Shown: positions 43,412 to 52,303, numbered from the stretch's first letter. The stretch: 64,000 nt of DNA from Gemmiger sp. An194 (GCF_002160145.1 NZ_NFKA01000003.1:124001-188000); one strand, 5' to 3'. Program-made: numbers and translations. The notes: generated from the letters alone by a model not told the origin.

Positions 43412-44425
43412 ATGATCATCATTTTGAAAAAGGACGCAAACGAATCCGCGGTGCGCGCGCTGCGCGCCGAGCTGGAGGCCATGGGCCTTTCCATCCACGA
43501 AAGCCTGGGTGAGCAGGAGCACATTCTGGGCCTGGTGGGCGACACCAAGGCCGTGGCCGAGAGCTGGGTGCTGGCCAACCCGGCAGTGGACCAGGTGCGC
43601 CGCATCTCGGAGCCCTACAAAAAGGCCAACCGCAAGTTCCACCCCCAGGACACCGTTGTCCAGATCGGCAACACAAAAATCGGCGGCGGACACTTCGCGG
43701 TGATCGCCGGGCCCTGCAGCGTGGAAAGCGAGGAGCAGATCTGCCTGGTGGCCGGTGAGGTTCAGAAAAGCGGCGCGAGCCTGTTGCGCGGCGGTGCCTT
43801 CAAGCCCCGCACCTCCCCCTACTCCTTCCAGGGCATGCGGGCCGAGGGCCTGGAGCTGCTGCGTCACGCCCGTGCCAAAACCGGCATGCCCATCGTGACC
43901 GAGATCATGAACAACGAGCACATCCCCCTGTTCGAGGACGTGGACCTGATTCAGGTGGGCGCTCGGAACATGCAGAACTTCGAGCTGCTCAAAGCAGTGG
44001 GCCGCATGGGCAAGCCGGTGCTGCTCAAGCGGGGCCTTTCCGCCACGCTGGAGGAGTTCGTGATGAGCGCCGAGTACATCATGGCCGAGGGCTGCGAGCA
44101 GGTGATTCTGTGCGAGCGGGGCATCCGCACCTTCGAGAACAGCATGCGCAACACCCTGGACATCTCCGCTGTGCCCATGCTCAAGCACATGAGCCATCTG
44201 CCGGTGGTCATCGACCCCAGCCATGCGGCGGGCATCAACTGGATGGTGGAGCCGCTGGCCAAGGCCGCGGTGGCCGCCGGTGCGGACGGTTTGATGATCG
44301 AGGTACACAACGACCCGGCCCGCGCCAAGTGTGACGGCGCCCAGAGCCTGACCTGCCCCCAGTTCGACGCCCTGATGCAGGATATCACCCGCGAAGCCGT
44401 CTTCTTCGGCAAGGAAGTGAACTGA
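43412..44425 (+). CDS. aroF: 3-deoxy-D-arabino-heptulosonate 7-phosphate synthase (type I-beta)
   Basis: A 337-residue enzyme condensing phosphoenolpyruvate and erythrose 4-phosphate, the first step of aromatic amino-acid synthesis. Residues 1-70 are an ACT-like/ferredoxin-like regulatory domain (MIIILKKDANESAVRALRAE) as in the Thermotoga-type enzymes, which are inhibited by Tyr or Phe. The barrel has AGPCSVESEEQ, FKPRTSPYSFQG, KRGLSATLEEF and DPSHAAG. The start MIIILKK at 43412 has AGAGGAG upstream. Behind the Tyr/Phe leader and attenuator, so probably controlled at both RNA and protein levels. Confidence 0.95.
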   Translation: MIIILKKDANESAVRALRAELEAMGLSIHESLGEQEHILGLVGDTKAVAESWVLANPAVDQVRRISEPYKKANRKFHPQDTVVQIGNTKIGGGHFAVIAGPCSVESEEQICLVAGEVQKSGASLLRGGAFKPRTSPYSFQGMRAEGLELLRHARAKTGMPIVTEIMNNEHIPLFEDVDLIQVGARNMQNFELLKAVGRMGKPVLLKRGLSATLEEFVMSAEYIMAEGCEQVILCERGIRTFENSMRNTLDISAVPMLKHMSHLPVVIDPSHAAGINWMVEPLAKAAVAAGADGLMIEVHNDPARAKCDGAQSLTCPQFDALMQDITREAVFFGKEVN

Positions 44426-44499
44426 CCCGCCCGGCATAAACGACCCGTAACCCACACAAACTATGGTTGAAGCCTCCCCGGAGGCGAAAGGAGCCTTTC

Positions 44500-44919
44500 A
44501 TGAAAGTACGCATCCGTCCGCTGGCGCCCTGTGCGCTGGTATGGAACTACCCCGACACCGAACCCGGTTTTGCCGCTCTGGCCGATGCCTGCCGGGCCGA
44601 GGGCCTGGCCCTGACCCCGGTGACCCCCGCCGATACCGGCCGCACCATTGCAAGCCTGTGCGGCGGCCCCGGTTCTGCCAGCGCCCCCGCCATTGAAGCA
44701 AACTACCCCGCCGCCCTCATCATGAACGGGCTGGACCGTGCCCAGCTGGATTCCTTTTTGAACCGGCTGCGGGCCGGTGGCGTTTCCATCCCTCTGAAGG
44801 CCATGGTCACCCCCACCAACCAGAGCTGGACCCTGGCGGCTCTGCTGGCGGAGCTTGAGCAGGAGCGGGAGGCCTTTGCCGCCCGTGCCGCCGCAAAAGC
44901 TGCACAAAAAGAGCAATAA
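44500..44919 (+). CDS. DUF3783-like protein
   Basis: A 139-residue protein with ALIMNGLDRAQLDSFLNRLR and then IPLKAMVTPTNQSWTL near the C-terminus, the pattern of DUF3783, whose function is unknown. AAAGGAG lies 7 bases before the ATG at 44500. It follows aroF by 74 bp without a clear terminator, so may share its transcript. The C-terminal tail is Ala/Lys-rich. Confidence 0.78.
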   Translation: MKVRIRPLAPCALVWNYPDTEPGFAALADACRAEGLALTPVTPADTGRTIASLCGGPGSASAPAIEANYPAALIMNGLDRAQLDSFLNRLRAGGVSIPLKAMVTPTNQSWTLAALLAELEQEREAFAARAAAKAAQKEQ

Positions 44920-44931
44920 TCTTATATTTTA

Positions 44932-44963
44932 TGCAAAATGCGCATAGTTTTATGCATTTTGCA
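44932..44963. repeat. Inverted repeat TGCAAAATGC / GCATTTTGCA
   Basis: Ten-base arms (44932-44941 and 44954-44963), followed some 10 bases later by a T-rich run. It could end the DUF3783 transcript or be an operator for the strong promoter 35 bp downstream. Confidence 0.55.
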
Positions 44964-44997
44964 ACCAAACTGTCATTTTTTACAGTGCCCTTTTACA

Positions 44998-45026
44998 TTG
45001 ACAAACATCTATCAGGAAACTATAAT
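44998..45026 (+). promoter_or_regulatory. Perfect-consensus promoter of the duplicated-domain lipoprotein
   Basis: TTGACA (44998-45003), 17-bp spacer, TATAAT (45021-45026). Together with the GCT/GTT-rich codon choice of the gene this predicts high expression. Confidence 0.9.
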
Positions 45027-45098
45027 AAAGCTGTTTCCCATCCTTGTGCAGATGGGATATGTTTGTGCGATTTTATTATCGAGAGGAGTAACAACATC

Positions 45099-46193
45099 AT
45101 GAAAAAAGCTATTGCTTTGGTCATGGCTGCCTGCCTGGCTTTCAGCCTGGTAGCCTGCGGCGGCGCTTCCAGCACCGCTACTTCCACTTCCACCGCTTCT
45201 TCCACTGCTGCTTCTTCTGAGGCCGCTTCCTCCGAGGCTGCTTCCTCTGAGGCTGCTGCTACCGAGGCTGGCGTGAAGACCGGTATGGCCATCGTTTCCA
45301 GCACCAGCGTTTCCGACGCTGACGCCGACGCTGACGGCAAGGCTCAGGTTGACAGCACCGCCGCCGCCGTTCTGGTTGGCGAGGACGGCAAGATCATCAG
45401 CTGCAAGCTGGATGTTGCCCAGAACAAGGTTGCTGTTAAGAATGACGGCTCCTTCGACACCTCCGCTACCTTCAAGTCCAAGCAGGAGCTGAAGGAAGAC
45501 TACAACATGAAGGGTGCTTCCCCCATCGGCAAAGAGTGGTACGAGCAGGCCAACGCCTTCGCTGAGTACGTGGTTGGCATGACCGCTGAGGAAGTTCGCG
45601 CCATCGAGACCAATCCCGATGCTCACAACGGCCCCGTGGACGCCGACATCGCTGCTTCCTGCACCATGAGCGTAACCGATTTCATCGAGGCCATTGCTCA
45701 GGCTACCGAGAACGCTCAGGTTCTGGGCGCTTCCGCTGAGGACACCCTGTCTCTGGGTCTGTCCACCGAGTTTAGCTCTTCCGCTGTTCAGCCCGCTGAC
45801 AACGAGGGCGAGGGCCTGGTTCAGACCGATACCACCTACGCCGCTGTGACCACCGACGCTGACGGCAAGATCACCAGCAGCATCTGGGATTGCACCCAGG
45901 CCAAGTTCAACACCACCGAAGAGGGTGTTGTGACCGCTAAGGACGAGACCATCGTTCCCAAGCAGACCCAGAAGGAAGACTACGGCATGACCATCGCTTC
46001 TGAGATCAAGAAGGAGTGGTACGAGCAGGCCAACGCCTACGCTGCTTGGCTGGTTGGCAAGACCGCTGCCGACGTGGCTGCTGTTGAGACCAACGCTGAG
46101 GGCCACAATGGTCCCACCGACGCCGACATCGCTGCTTCCTGCACCATGGACGTTCGCGAGTTCAACAACGCTGTTGCCAAGGCTCTGGCCTGA
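45099..46193 (+). CDS. Abundant lipoprotein with two tandem domains, possibly FMN_bind-like
   Basis: A 364-residue lipoprotein: signal MKKAIALVMAACLAFSLVAC with lipidation Cys20, then a Ser/Ala/Thr/Glu linker with a repeated SSEAA unit. Two similar domains (about residues 83-210 and 243-364) each carry DGKI, KEWYEQANA, YVVG or WLVG, and end ADIAASCTM plus a helix. The end motif resembles the S-G-A-T flavinylation site of FMN-binding domains, with Cys for Gly/Ala; this is only a resemblance. The neighbouring ApbE gene, which attaches FMN covalently, makes a role in extracellular electron transfer possible. The codon choice favours GCT, GTT and AAC, unlike neighbours, as expected of a highly expressed gene. 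Confidence 0.85.
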   Translation: MKKAIALVMAACLAFSLVACGGASSTATSTSTASSTAASSEAASSEAASSEAAATEAGVKTGMAIVSSTSVSDADADADGKAQVDSTAAAVLVGEDGKIISCKLDVAQNKVAVKNDGSFDTSATFKSKQELKEDYNMKGASPIGKEWYEQANAFAEYVVGMTAEEVRAIETNPDAHNGPVDADIAASCTMSVTDFIEAIAQATENAQVLGASAEDTLSLGLSTEFSSSAVQPADNEGEGLVQTDTTYAAVTTDADGKITSSIWDCTQAKFNTTEEGVVTAKDETIVPKQTQKEDYGMTIASEIKKEWYEQANAYAAWLVGKTAADVAAVETNAEGHNGPTDADIAASCTMDVREFNNAVAKALA

Positions 46194-46236
46194 TCAGCAG
46201 CTTGCGCATCACGGCGTGACCTGTTAAAATGAAAAA

Positions 46237-46276
46237 ACGGCCAGGCCCCGGCGGTCTGGCCGTTTTCTGTTTTTTC
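46237..46276 (+). terminator. Terminator after the abundant lipoprotein gene
   Basis: ACGGCCAG (46237-46244) pairs with CTGGCCGT (46256-46263), flanked by AAAAAA and TTTTCTGTTTTTT. Confidence 0.9.
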
Positions 46277-46336
46277 TATCCGGGCACGCCCTTCGGCGAA
46301 CAGCCCGAATCTTCACACGGAGGATCTTTGTTGCTT

Positions 46337-47488
46337 ATGGTAAAACGCCTTCTCTGCGCGGGCTGTGCCGCCGTGCTGCTGGCCGCTTCGCTGGCCGGCT
46401 GCGGCAGCCCCGCTTCCTCGTCTGTTTCCGTCTCTCAGACTGCCTCGACCAGCGCCGACCCGGCCATGGCCGGCTGGGAGAAATACACCGCCAGCTGGTA
46501 TGATGTGTTTGACACCGTGACCACCGTGATCGGCTACGCCCCCAGCGAGGAGGAATGGGACCGGCAGATGGACGCTTTGCATCAGGATCTGGCCGAATAC
46601 CACCAGCTGTACGATATCTACAACCACTACGAGGGCGTGACCAACCTGTATGACCTGAACCACAGCGCGGCCCAGGGCCCGGTGGCGGTGGATGACCGCA
46701 TCATGGACCTGCTGGTGGAATCCAAAGAGATGTACGAAACCACCAGCGGCAAAATGAACGTTGCCTTCGGCGCGGTGCTGAGCATCTGGCACGACTACCG
46801 GGAAGCAGGCCTCAACGACCCGGACAGCGCCCAGCTGCCCCCCACGGAGGAGCTGACCGCTGCCAGCGAGCATTGCAGCATCGACGATCTGGTGCTGGAT
46901 GAAGAGGCCGGCACCGTCTACTTTGCCGACGACCAGCTGCAGCTGGATGTGGGCAGCGTGGGCAAGGGCTACGCGGTGGAGATGGTAGCCCGGGCCGCCG
47001 AGGAGCGCGGCCTTTCCAGCGCCATTCTGAGCGTGGGCGGCAACGTGCGCACCATCGGCCACAAGCCGGACGGCTCCCGCTGGACCGCCGGCATTCAGGA
47101 TCCCTGGGCCTCGGCAGAGCTGGCCGGTCAGGTGGTGAACGATGCGCCCTATCTGGTGTCCGTTTACATGGAGGACATGGCGCTGGTGACCAGCGGCGAC
47201 TACCAGCGCTTCTATGAGGTGGACGGCAAGCGCTACAACCACATCATCGACCCGGACACTCTGATGCCTGCGGACCACTTCTCCGCCGTGGCGGTGCTGG
47301 TGCCGGATTCCGGCCTGGGCGACTGTTTGTCCACCGGCCTGTTCTGCCTGTCGCTGGAGGATGGGCAGGCGCTGGTGGAAAGCCTGGAGGGTGTGGAGGC
47401 CATGTGGATGCTGAAGGACGGCTCGGTGGTCTACTCCTCCGGCTTCGGCGATTCCGTCAAGGCCACGCTGGAGGGCTACGAGCCCTGA
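46337..47488 (+). CDS. apbE: FAD:protein FMN transferase (ApbE), lipoprotein form
   Basis: A 383-residue exported lipoprotein (SLAGCGS lipobox near residue 21) that attaches FMN from FAD to a Thr or Ser of partner proteins. Family motifs: FDTVTTVIGY, YDLNHS, LDVGSVGKGYAVEM, ILSVGGNVRTIG, VTSGDYQRF with Asp, and HIIDPDTLMP. The ATG at 46337 is given; a TTG six bases upstream has better spacing from GGAGG and may be the true start. Likely partners are the FMN_bind-containing reductase at 60583-62472 and perhaps the upstream lipoprotein. Confidence 0.92.
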   Translation: MVKRLLCAGCAAVLLAASLAGCGSPASSSVSVSQTASTSADPAMAGWEKYTASWYDVFDTVTTVIGYAPSEEEWDRQMDALHQDLAEYHQLYDIYNHYEGVTNLYDLNHSAAQGPVAVDDRIMDLLVESKEMYETTSGKMNVAFGAVLSIWHDYREAGLNDPDSAQLPPTEELTAASEHCSIDDLVLDEEAGTVYFADDQLQLDVGSVGKGYAVEMVARAAEERGLSSAILSVGGNVRTIGHKPDGSRWTAGIQDPWASAELAGQVVNDAPYLVSVYMEDMALVTSGDYQRFYEVDGKRYNHIIDPDTLMPADHFSAVAVLVPDSGLGDCLSTGLFCLSLEDGQALVESLEGVEAMWMLKDGSVVYSSGFGDSVKATLEGYEP

Positions 47489-47500
47489 TCGTTTCCAACA

Positions 47501-47531
47501 AAAATCCCCCTCCAGGGGGATTTTCTGTTTT
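47501..47531. terminator. Bidirectional terminator between apbE and the ABC operon
   Basis: AATCCCCCT pairs with AGGGGGATT, with A and T runs on either side. Confidence 0.85.
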
Positions 47532-47533
47532 GT

Positions 47534-48337
47534 TTATTCGCCGGAAAGCAGGATGCGGTCGTCGTCCAGCTGCTTGCCCGCGTTTTCCCGGAACAGGCGC
47601 AGCAGATCCTCCACCGAAAGGCCGGCCCGCTGCTCCCCCCTCAGATCCAGCACGATGCGGCCGGAGTCCATCATCAGGGTGCGGTTGCCCAGCTCCAGAG
47701 CGCTTTGCATGTTGTGGGTGATCATCAGGCAGGTGATCCTGTTTTCCGCCACGATGCGCCGGGTCAGCTCCAGCACCTTGTCGGCGGTGGCCGGGTCCAG
47801 CGCGGCGGTGTGCTCATCCAGCAGCAAAAGCTTGGGGGTGACCAGCGTGGCCATGAGCAGGGTCAGCGCCTGGCGCTGGCCGCCGCTGAGCAGGCCCACC
47901 GGCTGACTCAGCCGGTCCTCCAGACCCAGGCCCAGACCGGCCAGCTTTTCCCGGAACAGAGCCCGCTCGGCCTTGCCGATGCGGCCGAAGCTGGCCCCCT
48001 TGCCGCTGGCCCGCAGATAGGCCAGTGCCAGGTTCTCCTCAATGGTCATGCGGGGTGCGGTGCCCCGCAGCGGGTCCTGAAACAGGCGGCCGATCTGGCG
48101 GCTGCGCCGGTGCTCCTTTTCAAAGGTGATGTCCCTGCCGTCCAGCACAATGCGGCCGCTGTCGGTGAAGAAGCTGCCCGCGATGGCGCTGAACAGGGTG
48201 CTCTTGCCCGCGCCGTTGGACCCCACAATGGCAGCGAAGTCCCCCGGCTCCAGATGCAGGCTCAGCCCGTTCAACGCGTGTTTTTCGTTCACGGTACCGG
48301 GCGCGAAGGTCTTGCTCAGATTTTCCAGATACAGCAT
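47534..48337 (-). CDS. ABC transporter ATP-binding protein (TrpZ-like)
   Basis: A 267-residue ATPase: Walker A GSNGAGKSTLF, signature LLSGGQRQALTLL, Walker B LLLLDEHTAALDP, His switch in MITHNM. HALNGLSLHLEPGDFAAIVG is typical of the subfamily paired with single-gene permeases and TrpX-type binding proteins. Last of three genes behind a Trp-specific T-box, so tryptophan uptake is the likely role. Starts 1 bp from the permease stop. Confidence 0.88.
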   Translation of the reverse strand: MLYLENLSKTFAPGTVNEKHALNGLSLHLEPGDFAAIVGSNGAGKSTLFSAIAGSFFTDSGRIVLDGRDITFEKEHRRSRQIGRLFQDPLRGTAPRMTIEENLALAYLRASGKGASFGRIGKAERALFREKLAGLGLGLEDRLSQPVGLLSGGQRQALTLLMATLVTPKLLLLDEHTAALDPATADKVLELTRRIVAENRITCLMITHNMQSALELGNRTLMMDSGRIVLDLRGEQRAGLSVEDLLRLFRENAGKQLDDDRILLSGE

Positions 48338-48338
48338 C

Positions 48339-49244
48339 TCAACGGCCCCCTTTCTGTTTTGCGGCAGCTTTGCGCTTTTCCAGCCGCAGCCGGTCCGCCA
48401 GCGCGGGCCAGCCGATGGCCACCGCCACGATCACCGCGCTGATCAGCTTCAGGTTGGCGGGGTTGGCGCTGGCCCGCAGCGCGAACACCATCAGCACCCG
48501 GTAGATCACCGAGCCCACGATGGCTCCGACGATGCAGCGGCCCACGCCGCCCCGGCGCACCACCACCTCACCGATGATGAGGCTGGCCAGACCGATGACC
48601 ACCACGCCGGTGCCCAGGCTCAGGTTGCTGGACATCTGGTACTGGGCCAGCACGCCGCCCGCCAGAGCGGTGAGGCCGTTGGCCAGGCACAGGCCCACGG
48701 TGATGGTGAAGGAGGGATCAATGGAGGAGGCGGAGACCATATCCCGGTTGTCGCCGGTGGCCCGGATGGAAAGGCCCAGCTGGGTCTTTAAAAAGAGCGC
48801 CAGCAGCACGCCCACCACACAGGTGATGAGGGCCACGGTGATCAGCTTGCCGTAGCTTTCGCCCAGAAGGCTCTGGGTGTAGGTGAAGATGGTGTCCACC
48901 TTCAGAAGCGGCAGGTCGGCCCGGCCGCCCATGGCCCACAGGTTCACGGTGTACAGGCCGGTCATGGTGATAATGCCCGCCAGAATCGCCTGGATCTTGA
49001 GCCGGGTATGCAGAAAGGCGGTGACAAAGCCCGCCAGAAGGCCCGCGCCGAAGCCGCCCACCAGACCCAGCACCGGCTGGCCCAGACTGGCCAGCGACGC
49101 GCTCACCGCACAGCCCAGCACAAAGGTACCGTCGGTGGTCAGGTCGGCGATGTCCAGCGTCCGGTAGGACAGATACAGCGCCAGAGCGACCAGGGCGTAG
49201 ATGAAGCCCTGCTCCACCGCTCCCTGCAGCAGCATGATGCTCAT
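48339..49244 (-). CDS. ABC transporter permease (TrpY-like)
   Basis: A 301-residue permease with about eight to ten hydrophobic helices. GFIYALVALALYLSYRTLDI and ADLTTDGTFVLG at the start, ALFLKTQLGLSIRATGDN in the middle and ANGLTALAGGVLAQYQ mark the branched-chain-like permease type used by TrpXYZ systems. The start MSIMLLQGA at 49244, with AAAAGGAG upstream, is preferred over an ATG 24 bases earlier. Couples the binding protein and ATPase encoded on either side. Confidence 0.88.
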   Translation of the reverse strand: MSIMLLQGAVEQGFIYALVALALYLSYRTLDIADLTTDGTFVLGCAVSASLASLGQPVLGLVGGFGAGLLAGFVTAFLHTRLKIQAILAGIITMTGLYTVNLWAMGGRADLPLLKVDTIFTYTQSLLGESYGKLITVALITCVVGVLLALFLKTQLGLSIRATGDNRDMVSASSIDPSFTITVGLCLANGLTALAGGVLAQYQMSSNLSLGTGVVVIGLASLIIGEVVVRRGGVGRCIVGAIVGSVIYRVLMVFALRASANPANLKLISAVIVAVAIGWPALADRLRLEKRKAAAKQKGGR

Positions 49245-49314
49245 AAACTCACTTCTCCTTTTCAACACACGGATGGCCCGCCGCAGGCTGCAGCGGGCGC
49301 TGATGCTTCCGGTT

Positions 49315-50343
49315 TTATTCCACGCTCACGTAGCCCTCGCCGGACAGATCGAACACATTGGGGTCGATGCCCAAGGCGGCGGCGGTGGTGGTGTTCACGG
49401 TCACGATGCCATCGTTCAGCACCTGCACCGGCATGGTGGCCGGGTCCTCACCCTGCAGCACCTGCACGGCCATCTGGGCGGTCAGCTCGCCCAGCTTGGT
49501 GTAGTTGACGCCGGTGGTGGCCAGACCGCCGTCCCGCACCAGACTGTCCGCTGCGGTGTAAACCGGCACACCGCCCTTGATGGCCTCATCCGCCAGCACG
49601 CTCATGGCGCTGGCCACCGTGTTGTCGATGGGCACGAAGATGGCGTCCACGCCCTTGCTCACCAGGTTCTGAGCGGCCATCTGCACCTCGCCGGGGGTGG
49701 TAACGGTGCTCTCCACCGCTTGAATGCCCTTCTCCTCCAGCACCGGGCGCAGGGCCTCGATGGTGGCGGCGCTGTTGCTCTCGCCCAGGTTATAGACAAG
49801 GCCGATGGTCTTGGTGTCCGGGTTGTTGGCCAGCACCAGATCCAGAATCTTGGCGGTGTCGATGTAATCGGAGGTGCCGGTCATATTCTCACCGGGGGCC
49901 TCCATGCTCTTGGCCAGCTGGGCCGTCACCGGATCGGTGACCGCGCTGTACACCAGCGGGATGTCGGTGCCCTGCACCGCCGCGGCGGCAACGGTTGCGG
50001 CCGGGGTGGCGATGGGGATGATCAGGTCAACCTTATCCGACACGAACATTGTGCAGATATCCTTGATGGTGGCCGCGTCGCCCTGGCCGTTCTTCAGCTC
50101 CACGTTAATGGTCACGCCGGCGGCCTGCGCCTGCTGCTCCAGCTCGGATTGGATGGCCGCGGCGATCTCGTCCAGGCTGGAATGGCTGGTGTACTGCAGA
50201 ATGCCCACGGTGTAGTCCGCACTCTGGCCGCTGCCGGAGGCGGCAGAAGCAGTGGAAGAGGCGGCGGAGCCGCAGCCCGCAAGGCTCAGGGCCATGGCAG
50301 CGGCGGCAAACAGGGCGGTCAGTTTACATTTCATCTTTTTCAT
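49315..50343 (-). CDS. ABC transporter substrate-binding lipoprotein (TrpX-like)
   Basis: A 342-residue lipoprotein with signal MKKMKCKLTALFAAAAMALS and lipidation Cys in LAGCGS. The mature protein has the two-lobe layout of the TrpX/ABC_sub_bind family: YTVGILQYTSHSSLDEIAAA, LIIPIATPAATVAAAAVQG, IPLVYSAVTDPV and FVPIDNTVASAM. Substrate is probably tryptophan, because the gene follows a T-box leader with a UGG specifier. Ligand choice is inferred from that leader, not from the binding site. Confidence 0.9.
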   Translation of the reverse strand: MKKMKCKLTALFAAAAMALSLAGCGSAASSTASAASGSGQSADYTVGILQYTSHSSLDEIAAAIQSELEQQAQAAGVTINVELKNGQGDAATIKDICTMFVSDKVDLIIPIATPAATVAAAAVQGTDIPLVYSAVTDPVTAQLAKSMEAPGENMTGTSDYIDTAKILDLVLANNPDTKTIGLVYNLGESNSAATIEALRPVLEEKGIQAVESTVTTPGEVQMAAQNLVSKGVDAIFVPIDNTVASAMSVLADEAIKGGVPVYTAADSLVRDGGLATTGVNYTKLGELTAQMAVQVLQGEDPATMPVQVLNDGIVTVNTTTAAALGIDPNVFDLSGEGYVSVE

Positions 50344-50492
50344 GGTCGGTTGTTCCTTTCTTTCTGGTCACAGGTGGATGCGCGTACTCTTTTCAACATC
50401 CTGCCCGCCATCGTGTGGAAAACCGGTTGTCTTCGGCATAGCGTTTCATGCGTGTGCCCTCCTTTGGTGCATCGTTCGGTGTACTCGCCGGG

Positions 50493-50805
50493 CAAAACAA
50501 AAGGACCTGCCTTTGCCCATGGCGATGCCATGAGCAAGGACAGGTCCTGAATTTCTTCAAAACTTGCGGTGCCACCTTGCTTGCTTCCCCAAAAACGGAA
50601 GCCACCTCACCGGGCGCCAACACGCCCTGCCTCTGTAACGGGAGGTACCCGGCCCAGACTACTGAAAGCACTCGCGCTCTGTTCGCCCTGCCCTCGGCGG
50701 TCCATTTCAGGCCCTTCGGCCCCCTGCCCCGCTCTCTGCCCGGTTCCCAGCAACCCGGACTCTCTGGAAGTGCGCTGTGCAGTTTTATCTCCGCTTCATC
50801 GGTTT
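50493..50805 (-). ncRNA. T-box leader, specifier UGG (tryptophan)
   Basis: Read on the minus strand. The conserved T-box AGGTGGCACCGCAAG is at 50577-50563. Upstream are a stem I with GAAATGGAC, where UGG (50704-50702) fits the specifier position, an AGTA motif, and CCGTTAC of stem III. The terminator AGGACCTGTCC ... GGCAGGTCCTTTT spans 50548-50493. Uncharged tRNA-Trp pairing with the UGG and the T-box would favour antitermination into the ABC operon. AUG in the same loop is a less likely specifier (Met). Confidence 0.88.
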
Positions 50806-50811
50806 AGGCTC

Positions 50812-50840
50812 ATTAAACCACAGGCCCGCCGGTTTGTCAA
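50812..50840 (-). promoter_or_regulatory. Promoter of the T-box leader
   Basis: Minus-strand TTGACA (50835-50840), 17-bp spacer, TTTAAT (50812-50817). Confidence 0.8.
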
Positions 50841-50966
50841 GCACATTTTACTAATTTATCATAAAAAAGCGTTTTTCGTTTTTTCTCTTGCAGATATTAC
50901 AAACGGTATAATAATACAGATGTGTAAATTTTGCTTCAACCACTGGTCCTTCGCCCTTGGTTGGTG

Positions 50967-50972
50967 TATAAT
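50967..50972 (+). promoter_or_regulatory. -10 element of the trigger-factor-like lipoprotein gene
   Basis: TATAAT preceded by GTG, about 75 bp before the start. A second TATAAT lies at 50907-50912. Neither has a strong -35. Confidence 0.5.
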
Positions 50973-51047
50973 AGAACTATTCTGTGACAAAAAAACATTA
51001 TCAAGGGGGAGGTCTTTTCTCCCCCCTGGAATTAGGAGGAAATCCCT

Positions 51048-52214
51048 TTGAAACATGCAATGATCCGTTTGGCCGCGCTGGCCCTGGCTGTTTCCATGGC
51101 CGCCGGTCTTGTCGCCTGCGGCGGCACCGCTTCTTCCGGCAGCACCAGCACCAGCACTTCCGCTGCGTCCGACTCTTCTTCCGTCAGCGCCGCTTCCCAG
51201 GTGGAGATCGACTTCTCCAAGAACCTGACCGAGGACGGCAAGTGGGCCGACGTAAATCTGACCGATTACGTTTCCCTGCCCGACTACAAGAACATCTCCA
51301 TCCCCGCCGATGAGGTCAACCCCACCGAGGAGGACCTGGAGAGCCAGCGTCAGACCTTCGTGGAGCAGTACGCCACCCCCACCGAGATCACCGACCGTGC
51401 CGTTGAGGACGGCGATCAGGTGAACATCGACTACGTGGGCAGCGTGGACGGCGTGGAGTTCACCGGCGGCAACACCAATGGCGCCGGCACCACCGTAACC
51501 GCCGGTTCCACCGCTTATGTGGATGATTTCCTGACCCAGATCATCGGTCACAAGCCCGGCGAGACCTTCGACGTGGTGGTCACCTTCCCTGAGGATTACA
51601 ACGACTCCACCGACGCCGACGGCAACACCATGGTGCTGGCCGGCAAGGAAGCCGTGTTCAAGACCACCATCAACTACATCGAGGGCGACCCCATCTACCC
51701 CGAGTTCAACGACGCCTTCGTGGCTGAGAACCTGCAGAGCCAGTACGGCTGGACCACCGCTGCTCAGGCCAACGAAGAGATTACCAAGACCCTGACCGAG
51801 TACAACAAGTCCCAGTACCTGCAGAACTACCTGCTGGAGAACGCCGAGGTGAAGGAGGTTCCCGAGGTGATCACCAACACCCTGCTGGAGCAGGAGGAGG
51901 CCAACCTGAACAACACCGCTGCCGCCAACGGCCTGCCCGTGGAATACCTGCTGATGATGTACGGCTACGAGGATCTGGACGCCTTCCGCGAGGCCTTCAA
52001 GACCCAGTACACCGACCAGATCAAGCTGCAGATGATCTTCGAGGCCATTGCGGATGCCGAGGGTCTGCAGCCCACCGATCAGGACCTGAAGGATGTGTTC
52101 GGCGACAACTACGACACCGCCCTGGAGACCTACGGCGGCACCGCCTATCCCCTGCATAAGCTGCGCATTGACAACGGCTACAACTTCGTAATGGAGAACG
52201 CCACCGTGGCCTGA
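51048..52214 (+). CDS. Exported trigger-factor-like peptidyl-prolyl isomerase lipoprotein
   Basis: A 388-residue lipoprotein: signal to GLVACGG (lipidation Cys about residue 24) and a Ser/Thr linker. An FKBP-type domain (about residues 110-205: DRAVEDGDQVNIDYVGSVDG, then EFTGG and the LIGHKPGE-like IIGHKPGETFDVVV) is followed by a helical trigger-factor C-terminal domain (about 225-350: EVPEVITNTLLEQEEANLNN). The ribosome-binding N-terminal domain of cytosolic trigger factor is missing. It should assist folding of exported proteins outside the membrane. AGGAGG lies before the ATG. Confidence 0.88.
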   Translation: MKHAMIRLAALALAVSMAAGLVACGGTASSGSTSTSTSAASDSSSVSAASQVEIDFSKNLTEDGKWADVNLTDYVSLPDYKNISIPADEVNPTEEDLESQRQTFVEQYATPTEITDRAVEDGDQVNIDYVGSVDGVEFTGGNTNGAGTTVTAGSTAYVDDFLTQIIGHKPGETFDVVVTFPEDYNDSTDADGNTMVLAGKEAVFKTTINYIEGDPIYPEFNDAFVAENLQSQYGWTTAAQANEEITKTLTEYNKSQYLQNYLLENAEVKEVPEVITNTLLEQEEANLNNTAAANGLPVEYLLMMYGYEDLDAFREAFKTQYTDQIKLQMIFEAIADAEGLQPTDQDLKDVFGDNYDTALETYGGTAYPLHKLRIDNGYNFVMENATVA

Positions 52215-52243
52215 TCGCCGCCTGATCGTTCCATGCAACAACA

Positions 52244-52284
52244 AAACCGCCCGCCGGAAGCGTTCCGGCGGGCGGTTTTTTGTT
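52244..52284. terminator. Bidirectional terminator between the foldase and metA
   Basis: AACCGCCCGCCGGAA pairs with TTCCGGCGGGCGGTT, a 15-bp stem followed by T on both strands. Confidence 0.92.
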
Positions 52285-52303
52285 GTTTTTCGGCGGCAAG
52301 GGC

